Source: Hymenobacter monticola
GTDB taxonomy: Bacteria; Bacteroidota; Bacteroidia; Cytophagales; Hymenobacteraceae
Assembly (NCBI RefSeq): GCF_022811645.1
Contig: NZ_CP094534.1
Location: 5,208,001 to 5,272,000 of the forward strand
Length of the DNA: 64,000 bases
Direction: 5' to 3'
Shown: positions 36,204 to 44,704 of the stretch, piece by piece
Layout: the number at the start of each line of letters is the position of its first letter
How positions within the stretch are numbered: position 1 is the first letter of the stretch
Made by a program: the position numbers and the translations under genes
The notes under the pieces: generated by a model
Seen by the model: only the letters and a program-made list of their open reading frames with translations
The model's database searches: none
What the model was told of the DNA's origin: nothing

Positions 36204-38402
36204 TTATGAGTCGAACCGCTCGACTTGGAGCACGCCCGCCACTTTACGCAAGCGCTGAATGAGTTTGGTAAGGTGGTCGGTGTCGTTGACAAACACCATA
36301 ATCTGGCCTTCGAAAATGCCGTCGTCAGCAGTGAGGGCGATGGAGCGCATGTTCACCTTGAGGCTGGTGCTAATGATGCGCGTGACGTCGTTGACAAGGC
36401 CTACCCGGTCGGAGCCTTTGAGGCGGACACCGGCCAGGAAGGCCAGTTCGAGCTGGTCGGTCCACTTGGCGCGCACGATGCGGTTGCCGTAATTCGACAT
36501 GAGGTCGACGGCGCGGGGGCAGCTAGTACGGTGGATAATGAGGCCCTGGTCAGTTTCGAAACCGAACACGTCGTCGCCGGGAATGGGATTGCAGCAGCGG
36601 GCGATGCTGTAGTTGAACTTGTCGGTGTGCTCGCCTACCACCAGCATGTCGGGCCGCACGCCGCGGATTTTCTGCACTTCGTTCTCGAAGGTTTTGGGTT
36701 CGAGCACGGCCGGCTGAGGCTTTTCGGAAGTAAAAAGCGACTCGCGGATGGCGCGCCCGTCAATCTGCCCCACGGCCAGACGGTAGTAGAATTCCTGGGC
36801 GCTGGGCGCGTTGAAATAAGCCAGCAGGCGGTTGAAATTGTCTTGGGTGTTGGGCACGCCAATGAGCTCCATGCGCTTTTCGAGGATGAAGCGGCCATCC
36901 TCGGCTTTAGCGCGCTTGTCGTCGCGCAAGAAATCCTTGATTTTGGAGCGGGCCTTGGTCGTGATGACGTAGTTGAGCCACTCCGGCGTGGGGCGCTGTT
37001 TGTGCGAGGTCAGGATTTCGACCTGGTCGCCGTTGTGCAACTGGTAGCTCAGCGGCTCCAGCTTCTGGTTGACTTTGGCGCCAAGGCAGTGGATGCCGAT
37101 TTGGGAGTGGATGTCGAAAGCGAAATCCAGCGCGGTGGCTTTGTCGGGCAGAATCACCAGCTTGCCCTTGGGCGTGAAGGCGTACACCTCTTTCACGAAC
37201 AGGTTCTGGCGGAATTCGTCCATGAATTCCAGGGCACTGGAATTGTTGGATTCCAGCATCTCGCGCACCTTGTTCACCCAGCCTTCCAAGGAGCTTTCGG
37301 GCTGAATGCTGCCGGTGTCCTTGTATTTCCAGTGCGCGGCGTAGCCTTTCTCGGCGATGTCGTCCATGCGGCGCGAGCGGATTTGCACCTCCACCCACTG
37401 GCCGGCGCGCGACATCACGGTGGTGTGCAGGCTTTCGTAGCCGTTGGCCTTGGGCGTGCTCACCCAGTCGCGCAGGCGGTCGGGATTGGGCTGGTAGAAG
37501 TCCGTCACTATGGAGTACACCTGCCAGCAGGCGGCTTTCTCCTGCTCCGGCGGCACGTCCAGAATCACGCGAATGGCAAACAGGTCATACACCTCGTCGA
37601 AGGTGATGTTCTGCTTCTTAATCTTTTTGAGGATGGAATAGATGCTTTTCGGCCGGCCTTTGATTTCGTACTCAAAGCCCTGCGCCTTCAGTTCCTCATC
37701 AATGGGCTGCACAAACTCCTTGATGAAGCGGTTGCGCGCGGCCTGGCTCTGCCGCACCTTGGCTTTGAGCTCCGTGTACGTCTCGGTATCGGTGAATTTG
37801 AGGTATAAATCCTCCAACTCACTCTTTATAGTATAGAGGCCGAGGCGGTGGGCCAGCGGCGCATACAAATACAGCGTTTCCGAGGCAATTTTCAACTGCT
37901 TGTGGCGCGGCATCGAGTCCAGCGTCCGCATGTTGTGCAGGCGGTCGGCGATTTTTATGAGAATCACGCGCACGTCCTCGCTCAGCGTGAGCAGCATTTT
38001 GCGGAAGTTCTCGGCCTGTTCGCTGGTGCCGTATTCGAAAACGCCCGAAATCTTGGTCAGCCCGTCGATGATGCGGGCCACCTTGGGACCGAACTCGCGC
38101 TCAATGTCCGACAGCTCGGTGGGCGTGTCTTCCACCACATCGTGCAGCAGCGCGGCCACAATGCTGGTGGTGCCCAGGCCAATTTCCTCTACCGCAATCT
38201 GGGCCACGGCCAGCGGGTGCAGAATGTAGGGCTCGCCCGACTTGCGGCGCATCTCCTTATGCGCCTCCAGGCTTTGGTTGAAAGCTTTTTTAATCAGCTT
38301 GGCATCGCCGTCTTTCAGGTACGGCTTGGCCGTGCGCAACAGGCGGCGGTAGTGGCGCAGGATTTCCTGGCGCTCAGCTTGAAGGTCGATAACGGGCGGC
38401 AT
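36204..38402 (-). CDS. Bifunctional (p)ppGpp synthetase/hydrolase
   Basis: RelA/SpoT-type enzyme of 732 residues. N-terminal HD hydrolase domain (LLHDVVEDT, KIADRLHNMRTL) with its metal ligands intact; synthetase domain with KGRPKSIYSILKKIKK and STPKANGYESLHTTV; TGS domain starting VYAFTPKGKLVILPDKATALDFAFDIHS; a conserved-cysteine region (ARCCNPIPGDDVFGF); and a C-terminal ACT domain. Since both catalytic domains look complete it should make and break the alarmone. Downstream the CHY gene follows at 2 bases. Confidence 0.95.
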   Translation of the reverse strand: MPPVIDLQAERQEILRHYRRLLRTAKPYLKDGDAKLIKKAFNQSLEAHKEMRRKSGEPYILHPLAVAQIAVEEIGLGTTSIVAALLHDVVEDTPTELSDIEREFGPKVARIIDGLTKISGVFEYGTSEQAENFRKMLLTLSEDVRVILIKIADRLHNMRTLDSMPRHKQLKIASETLYLYAPLAHRLGLYTIKSELEDLYLKFTDTETYTELKAKVRQSQAARNRFIKEFVQPIDEELKAQGFEYEIKGRPKSIYSILKKIKKQNITFDEVYDLFAIRVILDVPPEQEKAACWQVYSIVTDFYQPNPDRLRDWVSTPKANGYESLHTTVMSRAGQWVEVQIRSRRMDDIAEKGYAAHWKYKDTGSIQPESSLEGWVNKVREMLESNNSSALEFMDEFRQNLFVKEVYAFTPKGKLVILPDKATALDFAFDIHSQIGIHCLGAKVNQKLEPLSYQLHNGDQVEILTSHKQRPTPEWLNYVITTKARSKIKDFLRDDKRAKAEDGRFILEKRMELIGVPNTQDNFNRLLAYFNAPSAQEFYYRLAVGQIDGRAIRESLFTSEKPQPAVLEPKTFENEVQKIRGVRPDMLVVGEHTDKFNYSIARCCNPIPGDDVFGFETDQGLIIHRTSCPRAVDLMSNYGNRIVRAKWTDQLELAFLAGVRLKGSDRVGLVNDVTRIISTSLKVNMRSIALTADDGIFEGQIMVFVNDTDHLTKLIQRLRKVAGVLQVERFDS

Positions 38403-38471
38403 AACGGTAAAGTAACAACGCTAAGGCGGAAAAGGTGGCGTAGCATGACTGGGATACGGAAATAGCCATAG

Positions 38472-38587
38472 GACCGTCATGCCAAGCGCAGCCGAAGCGT
38501 CTTGCTCGGAGAAGTAGTCAAAGTCGCTGGACTGATTGATGTGTGTTGTGTGCACAAGACGCCTCGGCTACGCTCGGCGTGACGGTC
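38472..38587. repeat. Inverted repeat with 33-bp arms
   Basis: The arms 38472-38504 and 38555-38587 pair at 29 of 33 positions, and all four differences are transitions. Core words are CCGTCATGCC, GCAGCCGAAG and GTCTTG. It lies between the divergent relA and tRNA-Leu genes and looks like a decayed palindromic mobile repeat. Confidence 0.85.
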
Positions 38588-38632
38588 TTTTCATCGTCTT
38601 ATTCCTCCTCTTTTTCAACCAAAAATCCCCCG

Positions 38633-38663
38633 TTGCGCGCAAACACTTTCCCGAGTACCTTTG
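38633..38663 (+). promoter_or_regulatory. Promoter of tRNA-Leu
   Basis: -33 TTG (38633-38635) and -7 TACCTTTG (38656-38663) with a 20-base spacer, 35 bases before the tRNA. It is a consensus Bacteroidota promoter. Confidence 0.85.
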
Positions 38664-38698
38664 CGGGCCCGTAGCAAACGGCAGCGGGCGCTTCATAT

Positions 38699-38780
38699 GC
38701 GGATATGGCGAAATTGGTAGACGTGCCAGGTTTAGGTTCTGGTGCCGCAAGGCGTGTGGGTTCGAGTCCCTCTATCCGCA
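38699..38780 (+). tRNA. tRNA-Leu (TAG)
   Basis: 82-base type II tRNA with acceptor GCGGATA/TATCCGC, anticodon loop TTTAGGT (anticodon TAG), a variable arm and T-loop GTTCGAGTC. Confidence 0.96.
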
Positions 38781-38797
38781 CTTTTAAGTTTGAGTAG

Positions 38798-38830
38798 GCC
38801 TTCGGTCGTTTAGGCTGGAGGCTTTTTTTT
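38798..38830 (+). terminator. Terminator after tRNA-Leu
   Basis: 10-bp stem GCCTTCGGTC/GGCTGGAGGC with three G-U pairs, loop GTTTA, then T8. It lies 17 bases after the tRNA and 40 bases before the tig start. Confidence 0.8.
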
Positions 38831-38869
38831 CAACCATTCACCCCGCCGGCAGCAGCTGGCTTTCCTGTT

Positions 38870-40192
38870 TTGAACATTACCCTCGACAAAAACGACGAGC
38901 AGCTGACCGGGCTGCTGACCGTGCACCTGACCGAAGCCGACTACGCGCCCACCGTCGAAAAGCAGATTAAGGAATACAGCAAGCGCGCTCAGTTGAAGGG
39001 GTTCCGCCCCGGCATGGTGCCCATGGGCATGGTGCGCAAGATGTACGGCAAAGGCATTCTGGCTGAGGAAATCAACAAAATGCTGGGCAAAGCGGTGGAC
39101 TCCTACATCAAGGACAACAAAATCAACCTGCTGGGCGAGCCCCTGCCCGTGCCGAGCAACGTGGATTTCGATACCGATAAGGACTTCAGCTTCCAGTTTG
39201 AGCTGGGCTTGCTGCCCGACTTCCAGCTGCCGGCTGAACTGACCGCCGAGCTGCACAAGGTGAGCCTCGACGACGAGACGCTGGCCCAAACCAACGAGCA
39301 GATTGCCCGCCAGTACGGCGAGACGACCAACCCCGACGAGTCGGAAGCTGGCGACTACCTGTTTGGTAAATTCAAGAAGGCCGGCGAGGAAGGCGAAGGC
39401 CGCACCGTGTTGCTGCCCATCAGCAAAGTGACGGGCGACCAGGCCCAGTTCATCGGCAAGAAGGCTGGCGACGTGATTACGTTCGACCTGCAGGCGGCTT
39501 TCGGCAACGACGCGGCTTCGATTTCGAACTTCACCGGCCTGAGCAAAAAAGAAGCTGAAGAAGCCACTGGCGACTACGAGTTCAGCGTGGAGAAGGTGAA
39601 CCGCACGGCGGCGCCCGAGATGAACCAGGAGCTGTTCGACAAAGTGTTTGGCCCCGAGGCGGTTTCTTCGCAAGAGGAGTTTGATGCCAAGGTGCGCGAG
39701 ACCATTCAGCAGAACTACGACCGCGAGGCCGAGGGCTCACTGAACAACCGCATTGTGCAGCAGTTGGTGGAAAACACCGAAATCAAAGTACCCACGGAGT
39801 TCTTCAAGAAGTGGCTGGTGCGCGCCAACGAGGGCAAACTGACGCCCGAGACGGTGGAAGAGCACTACAGCGACTACGAGAAGGAGCTGAAGTGGAGCAT
39901 GATTCGCAACAAGGTGGTGGAAGAAGCCGGCCTGAAAGTGAGCAACGACGAGATTGTGGAGCGTACCCTTGACAAAATCATGGGCCAGTTCAACATGCCG
40001 AACATGCCCGACGAGATGCGCGAGTCGATGCGTCAGTACGCCGACCAGTACCTCAAGCAAGAGAACGGCAAGAACTACGTGAACGAGTACGAGGCCATTC
40101 TGGCAGAGAAAGTGCTGGAAAACCTGCGCGGCAAAGTTGTTGTTACGGACAAGCCCGTAACGGCCGAAGAATTCCGGACCCTGCACAGCTAA
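38870..40192 (+). CDS. tig: Trigger factor
   Basis: Ribosome-associated chaperone of 440 residues. The N-terminal ribosome-binding domain shows KGFRPGMVPMGMVRKMYG, the version of the signature loop (usually GFRxGKxP) seen in this phylum. A central region with FKBP-like spacing (residues about 150-245) and a helical C-terminal arm (EEFDAKVRETIQQNYDREAEGSLNNRIVQQLVE) follow. The only plausible start is the TTG at 38870, which gives MNITLDKND; no ATG precedes it. A hairpin terminator separates it from clpP. Confidence 0.93.
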   Translation: MNITLDKNDEQLTGLLTVHLTEADYAPTVEKQIKEYSKRAQLKGFRPGMVPMGMVRKMYGKGILAEEINKMLGKAVDSYIKDNKINLLGEPLPVPSNVDFDTDKDFSFQFELGLLPDFQLPAELTAELHKVSLDDETLAQTNEQIARQYGETTNPDESEAGDYLFGKFKKAGEEGEGRTVLLPISKVTGDQAQFIGKKAGDVITFDLQAAFGNDAASISNFTGLSKKEAEEATGDYEFSVEKVNRTAAPEMNQELFDKVFGPEAVSSQEEFDAKVRETIQQNYDREAEGSLNNRIVQQLVENTEIKVPTEFFKKWLVRANEGKLTPETVEEHYSDYEKELKWSMIRNKVVEEAGLKVSNDEIVERTLDKIMGQFNMPNMPDEMRESMRQYADQYLKQENGKNYVNEYEAILAEKVLENLRGKVVVTDKPVTAEEFRTLHS

Positions 40193-40214
40193 ACCCTGCG
40201 CGGTTCGATTTTGG

Positions 40215-40247
40215 AAAAGCCCTTACGGTGACGTAGGGGCTTTTTTG
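40215..40247 (+). terminator. Terminator between tig and clpP
   Basis: Stem AAAAGCCC..AC / GT.GGGGCTTTTTT with a short loop, ending in T6. Confidence 0.85.
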
Positions 40248-40332
40248 TTGGGGTTCCGACAACATTCCTTTACTTCGCCCGTCTTAGAACCATCACCCGC
40301 GCAAGCACAAGCCGGCGCCACATTTCAACCAA

Positions 40333-41040
40333 ATGCTGAATAAACAAGAGTTTCGCAAGTTTGCGGTGAAGCACCAGGGCCTCAGCGGCCTGGGTGTGGA
40401 CCAGTACATCCAACACGTGGAAGGCCAGACGCGCGGCGGCCTCATTCTGCCCACGGGCATGACCCGCTCGGTGATTGAGGAGCGCCCCACGCGCTTCGCC
40501 GAAATTGACGTGTTTTCGCGCCTCATCATGGACCGGATTGTGTTCCTGGGTACGGCCGTGGACGACTACATCGCCAACATCCTGACGGCCCAAATGCTGT
40601 TCCTGGAGTCGGCTGATGCCAAGAAAGACATCCTGCTGTATATCAACTCGCCCGGCGGCTCGGTGTATGCCGGTCTGGGTATCTACGACACCATGCAGTA
40701 CGTGAACCCCGACGTGGCCACCATCTGCACCGGCCTGGCCGCTTCGATGGGCGCTGTGTTGCTGGCTGGTGGTGCTGCCAACAAACGCTCGGCCCTCCCC
40801 CACGCCCGGGTGATGATTCACCAGCCTTCGGGCGGCGCGCAAGGCCAGTCGACGGACATTGAAATCACGGCCCGCGAAATCCTGAAGCTGAAGAAGGAAT
40901 TGTATGACATTCTGGCGCAGCACACCGGCAAAACCTACCAGGAAATCTACGACAACTCGGAGCGTGACTACTGGATGCGTGCCGATGAGGCCAAAGAGTA
41001 CGGCCTGATTGACGAGGTGCTGGAGAAGAAAAAAGCGTAA
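40333..41040 (+). CDS. clpP: ATP-dependent Clp protease proteolytic subunit
   Basis: Serine peptidase of 235 residues. The catalytic triad is visible: Ser138 in [10 protein letters not shown], His163 in VMIHQPSGG and Asp212 in SERDYWM. The handle region [18 protein letters not shown] is conserved. It forms the tetradecameric chamber that degrades unfolded proteins with ClpX or ClpA/C. It sits after tig, the frequent tig-clpP order; clpX is not next to it here. The first ~35 residues are a propeptide-like N-terminus. Confidence 0.96.
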   Translation: MLNKQEFRKFAVKHQGLSGLGVDQYIQHVEGQTRGGLILPTGMTRSVIEERPTRFAEIDVFSRLIMDRIVFLGTAVDDYIANILTAQMLFLESADAKKDILLYINSPGGSVYAGLGIYDTMQYVNPDVATICTGLAASMGAVLLAGGAANKRSALPHARVMIHQPSGGAQGQSTDIEITAREILKLKKELYDILAQHTGKTYQEIYDNSERDYWMRADEAKEYGLIDEVLEKKKA

Positions 41041-41089
41041 TTTCCGGTTTTTGCGGATTAGACGGATTTCACAGATTCGTTTAGCTACA

Positions 41090-41126
41090 AAGAAGCCCCT
41101 GCTAACTGAGCAGGGGCTTTTTTTTG
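41090..41126 (+). terminator. Terminator after clpP
   Basis: Stem AAGCCCCTGCT/AGCAGGGGCTT with loop AACTG, approximately, and T8 after it. Confidence 0.9.
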
Positions 41127-41278
41127 TGCGTGGCTACCCACCGTTGAGGAAACAGTGAGGGCGTTGTTTTGCTGCTATGGGCGGCATGTACGGGAACCGG
41201 TGGATAAGCATCCGGTGGAGGTATGGTGAAGCCTTTTGGCGGCGTGGGGAGTGGAGCCCAACCTGACCCGAGCATAAG

Positions 41279-43525
41279 TTAAGGCTTGTATATTACGAAG
41301 TTGATGGAGTAGCCCGTCAGGTTAGGATTTACGCTGGGCCCGTAGTAATAAACGGAGCCGTACCGGATTTCGCTATCGGTTGCGGTGGTCACTTTCACGT
41401 CGAACGCCCCGGGGGGAGCATTGTAGAGGATGGAAGCCACCGGCGCGCTGGTATCGCCGCTTTGGTAGTGGTCGTTGCCGATGGCAGCGATTATCACGAG
41501 GCCGCTTGCGCCGGTGGTAGACAGGTCGCTGGAAGTGAAGGTGATGCGCGGGAAGCCGGAAAGCGGGCTGCTGGCCACCGTCCAGTTGGCGGTGCCGGCG
41601 GTTTTCGTGTATCCGTAAGTGGGGTTGGACAGGTTGCCCGCCACGAGCGTGGCAGCAATGCGCCCGTAGGCCACGGGCAGCATGTTGCTGGCCCCGCCGG
41701 TGCTCGTGGTGAGCACCCGGCCCTGGTTCGTGACGCTGGCCTGAACGCCTGTTCCGTTGGAGACGGTCAGCGCGTTTCTGCCGGCGTTGCCGCTGTTGGC
41801 AACGTCGACCGTGGCGCTACTGCCCGAATTGTCGAAGGTGGCAGCCGGCGCATTGGCCCGCGTGGCCTGCACCGCCAGCGCGGCACCCGAGCCGGCGGAA
41901 GTAACCGCCACCGCGCTGGCGATGTTGTTGGCGTTGCTTTGGTTGAAAAAGGCGGTCTGGCCCAAGCTGCTGTTTTGCACTTCCAGGGCGTTGGCCGTGC
42001 TGGTGCTGTTTGTCTGGTTGAAGTAACCGGCGCGGCCCGTGCCGCTGGCTCCGCCGTACACGCCGGAAGCGCCCCCCGAAGCGGTGCCGATGACACCGTA
42101 TCCGTTGTTGCCGGAGGCGATGCCGCTCACCCCGTAGCCACTGCTGCCAGTGGCCTCGCCGCGCACACCGTAGCCACTGGCGGTTGTGCCCAGCACGCCG
42201 ATGCCCGAACTATTGGTGCTGGTGCCCTCCACACCGGCCACGCCGCCGGTGTTGCCAGCCGCCGTCACCCCGTACACACCGCTGTTGCTGGTGCTGCTGC
42301 CCTGTGCGCCGTAGCTGCTGCTGCTGGTGCCGTATACGCCCACGCCGCTGGTGCTGATGCCGTTCACGCCGTACACGTTGGTGGCCACACCCTGCACCCC
42401 AATTCCGCCGCTCGTCACCACGCCGCGCACGCCGTAGCCGCTGGCGGAGTTGCCCAATACCCCCACCCCGTCGGCGCCAAAGCCGCCGGAGCCCACCACG
42501 CCCGCCACACTTCTGGAGTTTGCCTGAGTGCTTCCGTACACGCCGGCCCCGTTGGTGCTGCTGCCCAACACGCCGTAGCCGTCGGTGGCCATGCCGCGCA
42601 CGCCAAAACCGCTCGCCGTAATGCCCAGCACGCCACTGCCCACACTCCCGCCGCTTTGGTCCAGCCCGCGCACGCCGGCTGCGTCGCCGTTGGCGCCGCT
42701 GGTAATAACGCCCTCCACGCCGCTGCCGTCGGCAGCAGCGGCCTGCTTCACGCCCCGGATGGCGGGCTGGCCCGAAGTAGCTGTGTTCACCGCGCGCAGG
42801 GCGGGGCCGTCGCCGACGGTGCTGATGTAAGCGGCCGTGGAGTCGTTGGCCGCGTTGGTGTTGGTGAGTTCGGCAATGCGGCCCAGGTCGGCGCCCGCTT
42901 TCTGGGCCTGGAGCGACACGCCGGTGGTACTGCGGCCGTACAGGGCGGCGCCGCTGCTGGAGGCGCCGCTCACGCCGCGGCTGTCGGTGGAAATGCCGGC
43001 CACGCCGTAGCCGTTGGTGCCCGAGGCAGTGCCGCGCACGCCGTAGCCGCTCACGGTGGTGCCCAGTACCCCGATGCCCGAGCCGCTGGTGGCGTTGGTG
43101 TTGTTGCCCTGCACGGCCGCGGCAGTCGTGGCGCTGGTGGTGCCGCTCAGGGCTTGCCCCGCGCCGGTGTTGCCCACGGCGAAGGCGGTGCCTCCGGTGT
43201 TGGCAGTACCGCTATAGGGCAAAGAAAGGCCACCGCTGGCCGCATCGAGGTAGACCCATCCGCCGGTGCCGGCGTAGTACCAAAACCCAGTCTGGGGGCC
43301 GCCGCTGGCTGTACCGTCGGTTTGATATACCATCAGGCCCTGCGGCGGATTGGTGATGCCGGTGCGCTGAGCGGCCGTCAGGCGCGGGATGAGCAGGCCC
43401 TTGTCCGTGGCCCGGATGTCGAGGGCGGACTTGGCGTCGGGCGTGGTGGTGCCCACGCCTACTTGCGCTTGGGCGGTAATGGACGAGCAGGCCAGCAAGG
43501 CAGCTGCGAGGTATAAATGCTTCAT
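41279..43525 (-). CDS. Secreted YG-repeat protein with tail-fibre-like N-terminus
   Basis: A 748-residue protein. Signal peptide MKHLYLAAALLACSSITAQA, then a module VGVGTTTPDAKSALDI...LIPRLTAAQRTGITNPPQGLMVYQTDG...TGFWYYAG that is shared with the protein at 56489-59476. Residues about 130-520 are dense repeats of the form GxGVxGxxxSGYGVRG, likely a repetitive beta fold. The C-terminal 200 residues lack repeats (NPTYGYTKTAGTANW...NFVIYKP). No S74 domain or T9SS tail is visible. Last gene of the leftward operon B. Probably a surface-exposed fibre or adhesin. Confidence 0.8.
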   Translation of the reverse strand: MKHLYLAAALLACSSITAQAQVGVGTTTPDAKSALDIRATDKGLLIPRLTAAQRTGITNPPQGLMVYQTDGTASGGPQTGFWYYAGTGGWVYLDAASGGLSLPYSGTANTGGTAFAVGNTGAGQALSGTTSATTAAAVQGNNTNATSGSGIGVLGTTVSGYGVRGTASGTNGYGVAGISTDSRGVSGASSSGAALYGRSTTGVSLQAQKAGADLGRIAELTNTNAANDSTAAYISTVGDGPALRAVNTATSGQPAIRGVKQAAAADGSGVEGVITSGANGDAAGVRGLDQSGGSVGSGVLGITASGFGVRGMATDGYGVLGSSTNGAGVYGSTQANSRSVAGVVGSGGFGADGVGVLGNSASGYGVRGVVTSGGIGVQGVATNVYGVNGISTSGVGVYGTSSSSYGAQGSSTSNSGVYGVTAAGNTGGVAGVEGTSTNSSGIGVLGTTASGYGVRGEATGSSGYGVSGIASGNNGYGVIGTASGGASGVYGGASGTGRAGYFNQTNSTSTANALEVQNSSLGQTAFFNQSNANNIASAVAVTSAGSGAALAVQATRANAPAATFDNSGSSATVDVANSGNAGRNALTVSNGTGVQASVTNQGRVLTTSTGGASNMLPVAYGRIAATLVAGNLSNPTYGYTKTAGTANWTVASSPLSGFPRITFTSSDLSTTGASGLVIIAAIGNDHYQSGDTSAPVASILYNAPPGAFDVKVTTATDSEIRYGSVYYYGPSVNPNLTGYSINFVIYKP

Positions 43526-43585
43526 GGCAAATAATAAATAGGGCGTGACCCGGTGACTTTGGAAAGCTAGCAGTGGCCCACGGGC

Positions 43586-44674
43586 TTACATTTTCACCAA
43601 TTCGACGCGGCGGTTTTTGGCCTTGCCGGCATCGGTGGCGTTGTCGGCCAGGGGTTTGGTCTGGCCGAAGCCGGCGGCTTTGAGGCGGTCGGCGGCGATG
43701 CCCTGGGCGGTGAGGTTGGCCACCACAGTGCGGGCGCGGGCCTCGCTGAGTTGCTGGTTGTGGGGGGCGGTGCCGGCGTTGTCGGTGTGGCCTTCGACGC
43801 TCAGCTTCAGGTCGGGATTTTGCGACAGCAGGCTGATAATTTGAGCGATGTTGGCCTGGGCGTCGGGCTTGAGGGTGGCCTGGTCGGTGTCGAAGTTGAG
43901 GTAGAGGGCCACGTGGCCGGTGGCGTCGAGGGCCTTTTTCATCTCGGCGGCGGGCAGCACGGAGGCTTGCATGGGCAGGGCCTTTTTCTCCACCACGGTC
44001 AGCCAGTAGCCGGCCGGGTCGTCGTAGCGCTGGTACACCTCCACCCAGATTTCGCGGTCGGGGGTTCGGGCCATGTATACGCCGGCCTTCTCACTGGCCC
44101 ACATGCCGTAGCGGCCGCGGTGCCGCTCCTCGTCCATTTTCAGCTTGGAGTCCTTGAATTTCTCCATGTTGCCCTCCCACACCGTCACGCCGCCCAGGTC
44201 GTGCACCAGCTTCTCGTAGGTTTTCTCCACCTGAAAGAACGAGGCCCCTTTGCCCAGCGCCTCAAACGTGGTGAGGCGCCCCTCAACAGGAATGAGCTTG
44301 ACGCCGTCGAAAAACTCGTAGCGGTCAAAAGCCACATCCTTAAACAAGCCGTTGAACTTGTCGTGGCTGATTTCGGGGTCCTTGACAGTGCCCTTGTGGT
44401 AGCCATCAAGCAGCGAGAAATAAGGCCAGGCTCCCAGCTTGGGCGCGGCGACGGGCACCGAAGCCGGGTCGAAACCGGCCGGGGCCGCCGGGGCGTGGGC
44501 AGTATCGGCGGGCGCCGGGGGGGCGGGCGCGGCGGACTCAGCAGGCTTGGCAGCCACCGTCGCTACGGGGGTGGCTGGGGCTTTGTGGGCTACTTCGGCA
44601 GTGGTGTCTTTGCGGGACGAGCAGGCTAGCGCGCTGAGGACCAGGGCCAGCAACGGAATACGAAGAAGTTGCAT
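43586..44674 (-). CDS. OmpA family lipoprotein
   Basis: A 362-residue protein with lipoprotein signal MQLLRIPLLALVLSALAC and a Pro/Ala-rich linker (residues about 30-75). A middle domain of unknown type follows, then a C-terminal OmpA peptidoglycan-binding domain: LYLNFDTDQATLKPDAQ, VEGHTDNAGT, LSEARARTVVANL and NRRVEL. It should sit in the outer membrane and grip the cell wall. In the operon it follows the FN3 gene by 30 bp and precedes the YG-repeat gene, so it may anchor the surface structure. Confidence 0.9.
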   Translation of the reverse strand: MQLLRIPLLALVLSALACSSRKDTTAEVAHKAPATPVATVAAKPAESAAPAPPAPADTAHAPAAPAGFDPASVPVAAPKLGAWPYFSLLDGYHKGTVKDPEISHDKFNGLFKDVAFDRYEFFDGVKLIPVEGRLTTFEALGKGASFFQVEKTYEKLVHDLGGVTVWEGNMEKFKDSKLKMDEERHRGRYGMWASEKAGVYMARTPDREIWVEVYQRYDDPAGYWLTVVEKKALPMQASVLPAAEMKKALDATGHVALYLNFDTDQATLKPDAQANIAQIISLLSQNPDLKLSVEGHTDNAGTAPHNQQLSEARARTVVANLTAQGIAADRLKAAGFGQTKPLADNATDAGKAKNRRVELVKM

Positions 44675-44704
44675 GATGTAGGTGTTGAAAAAGCGAATTG
44701 GCAT

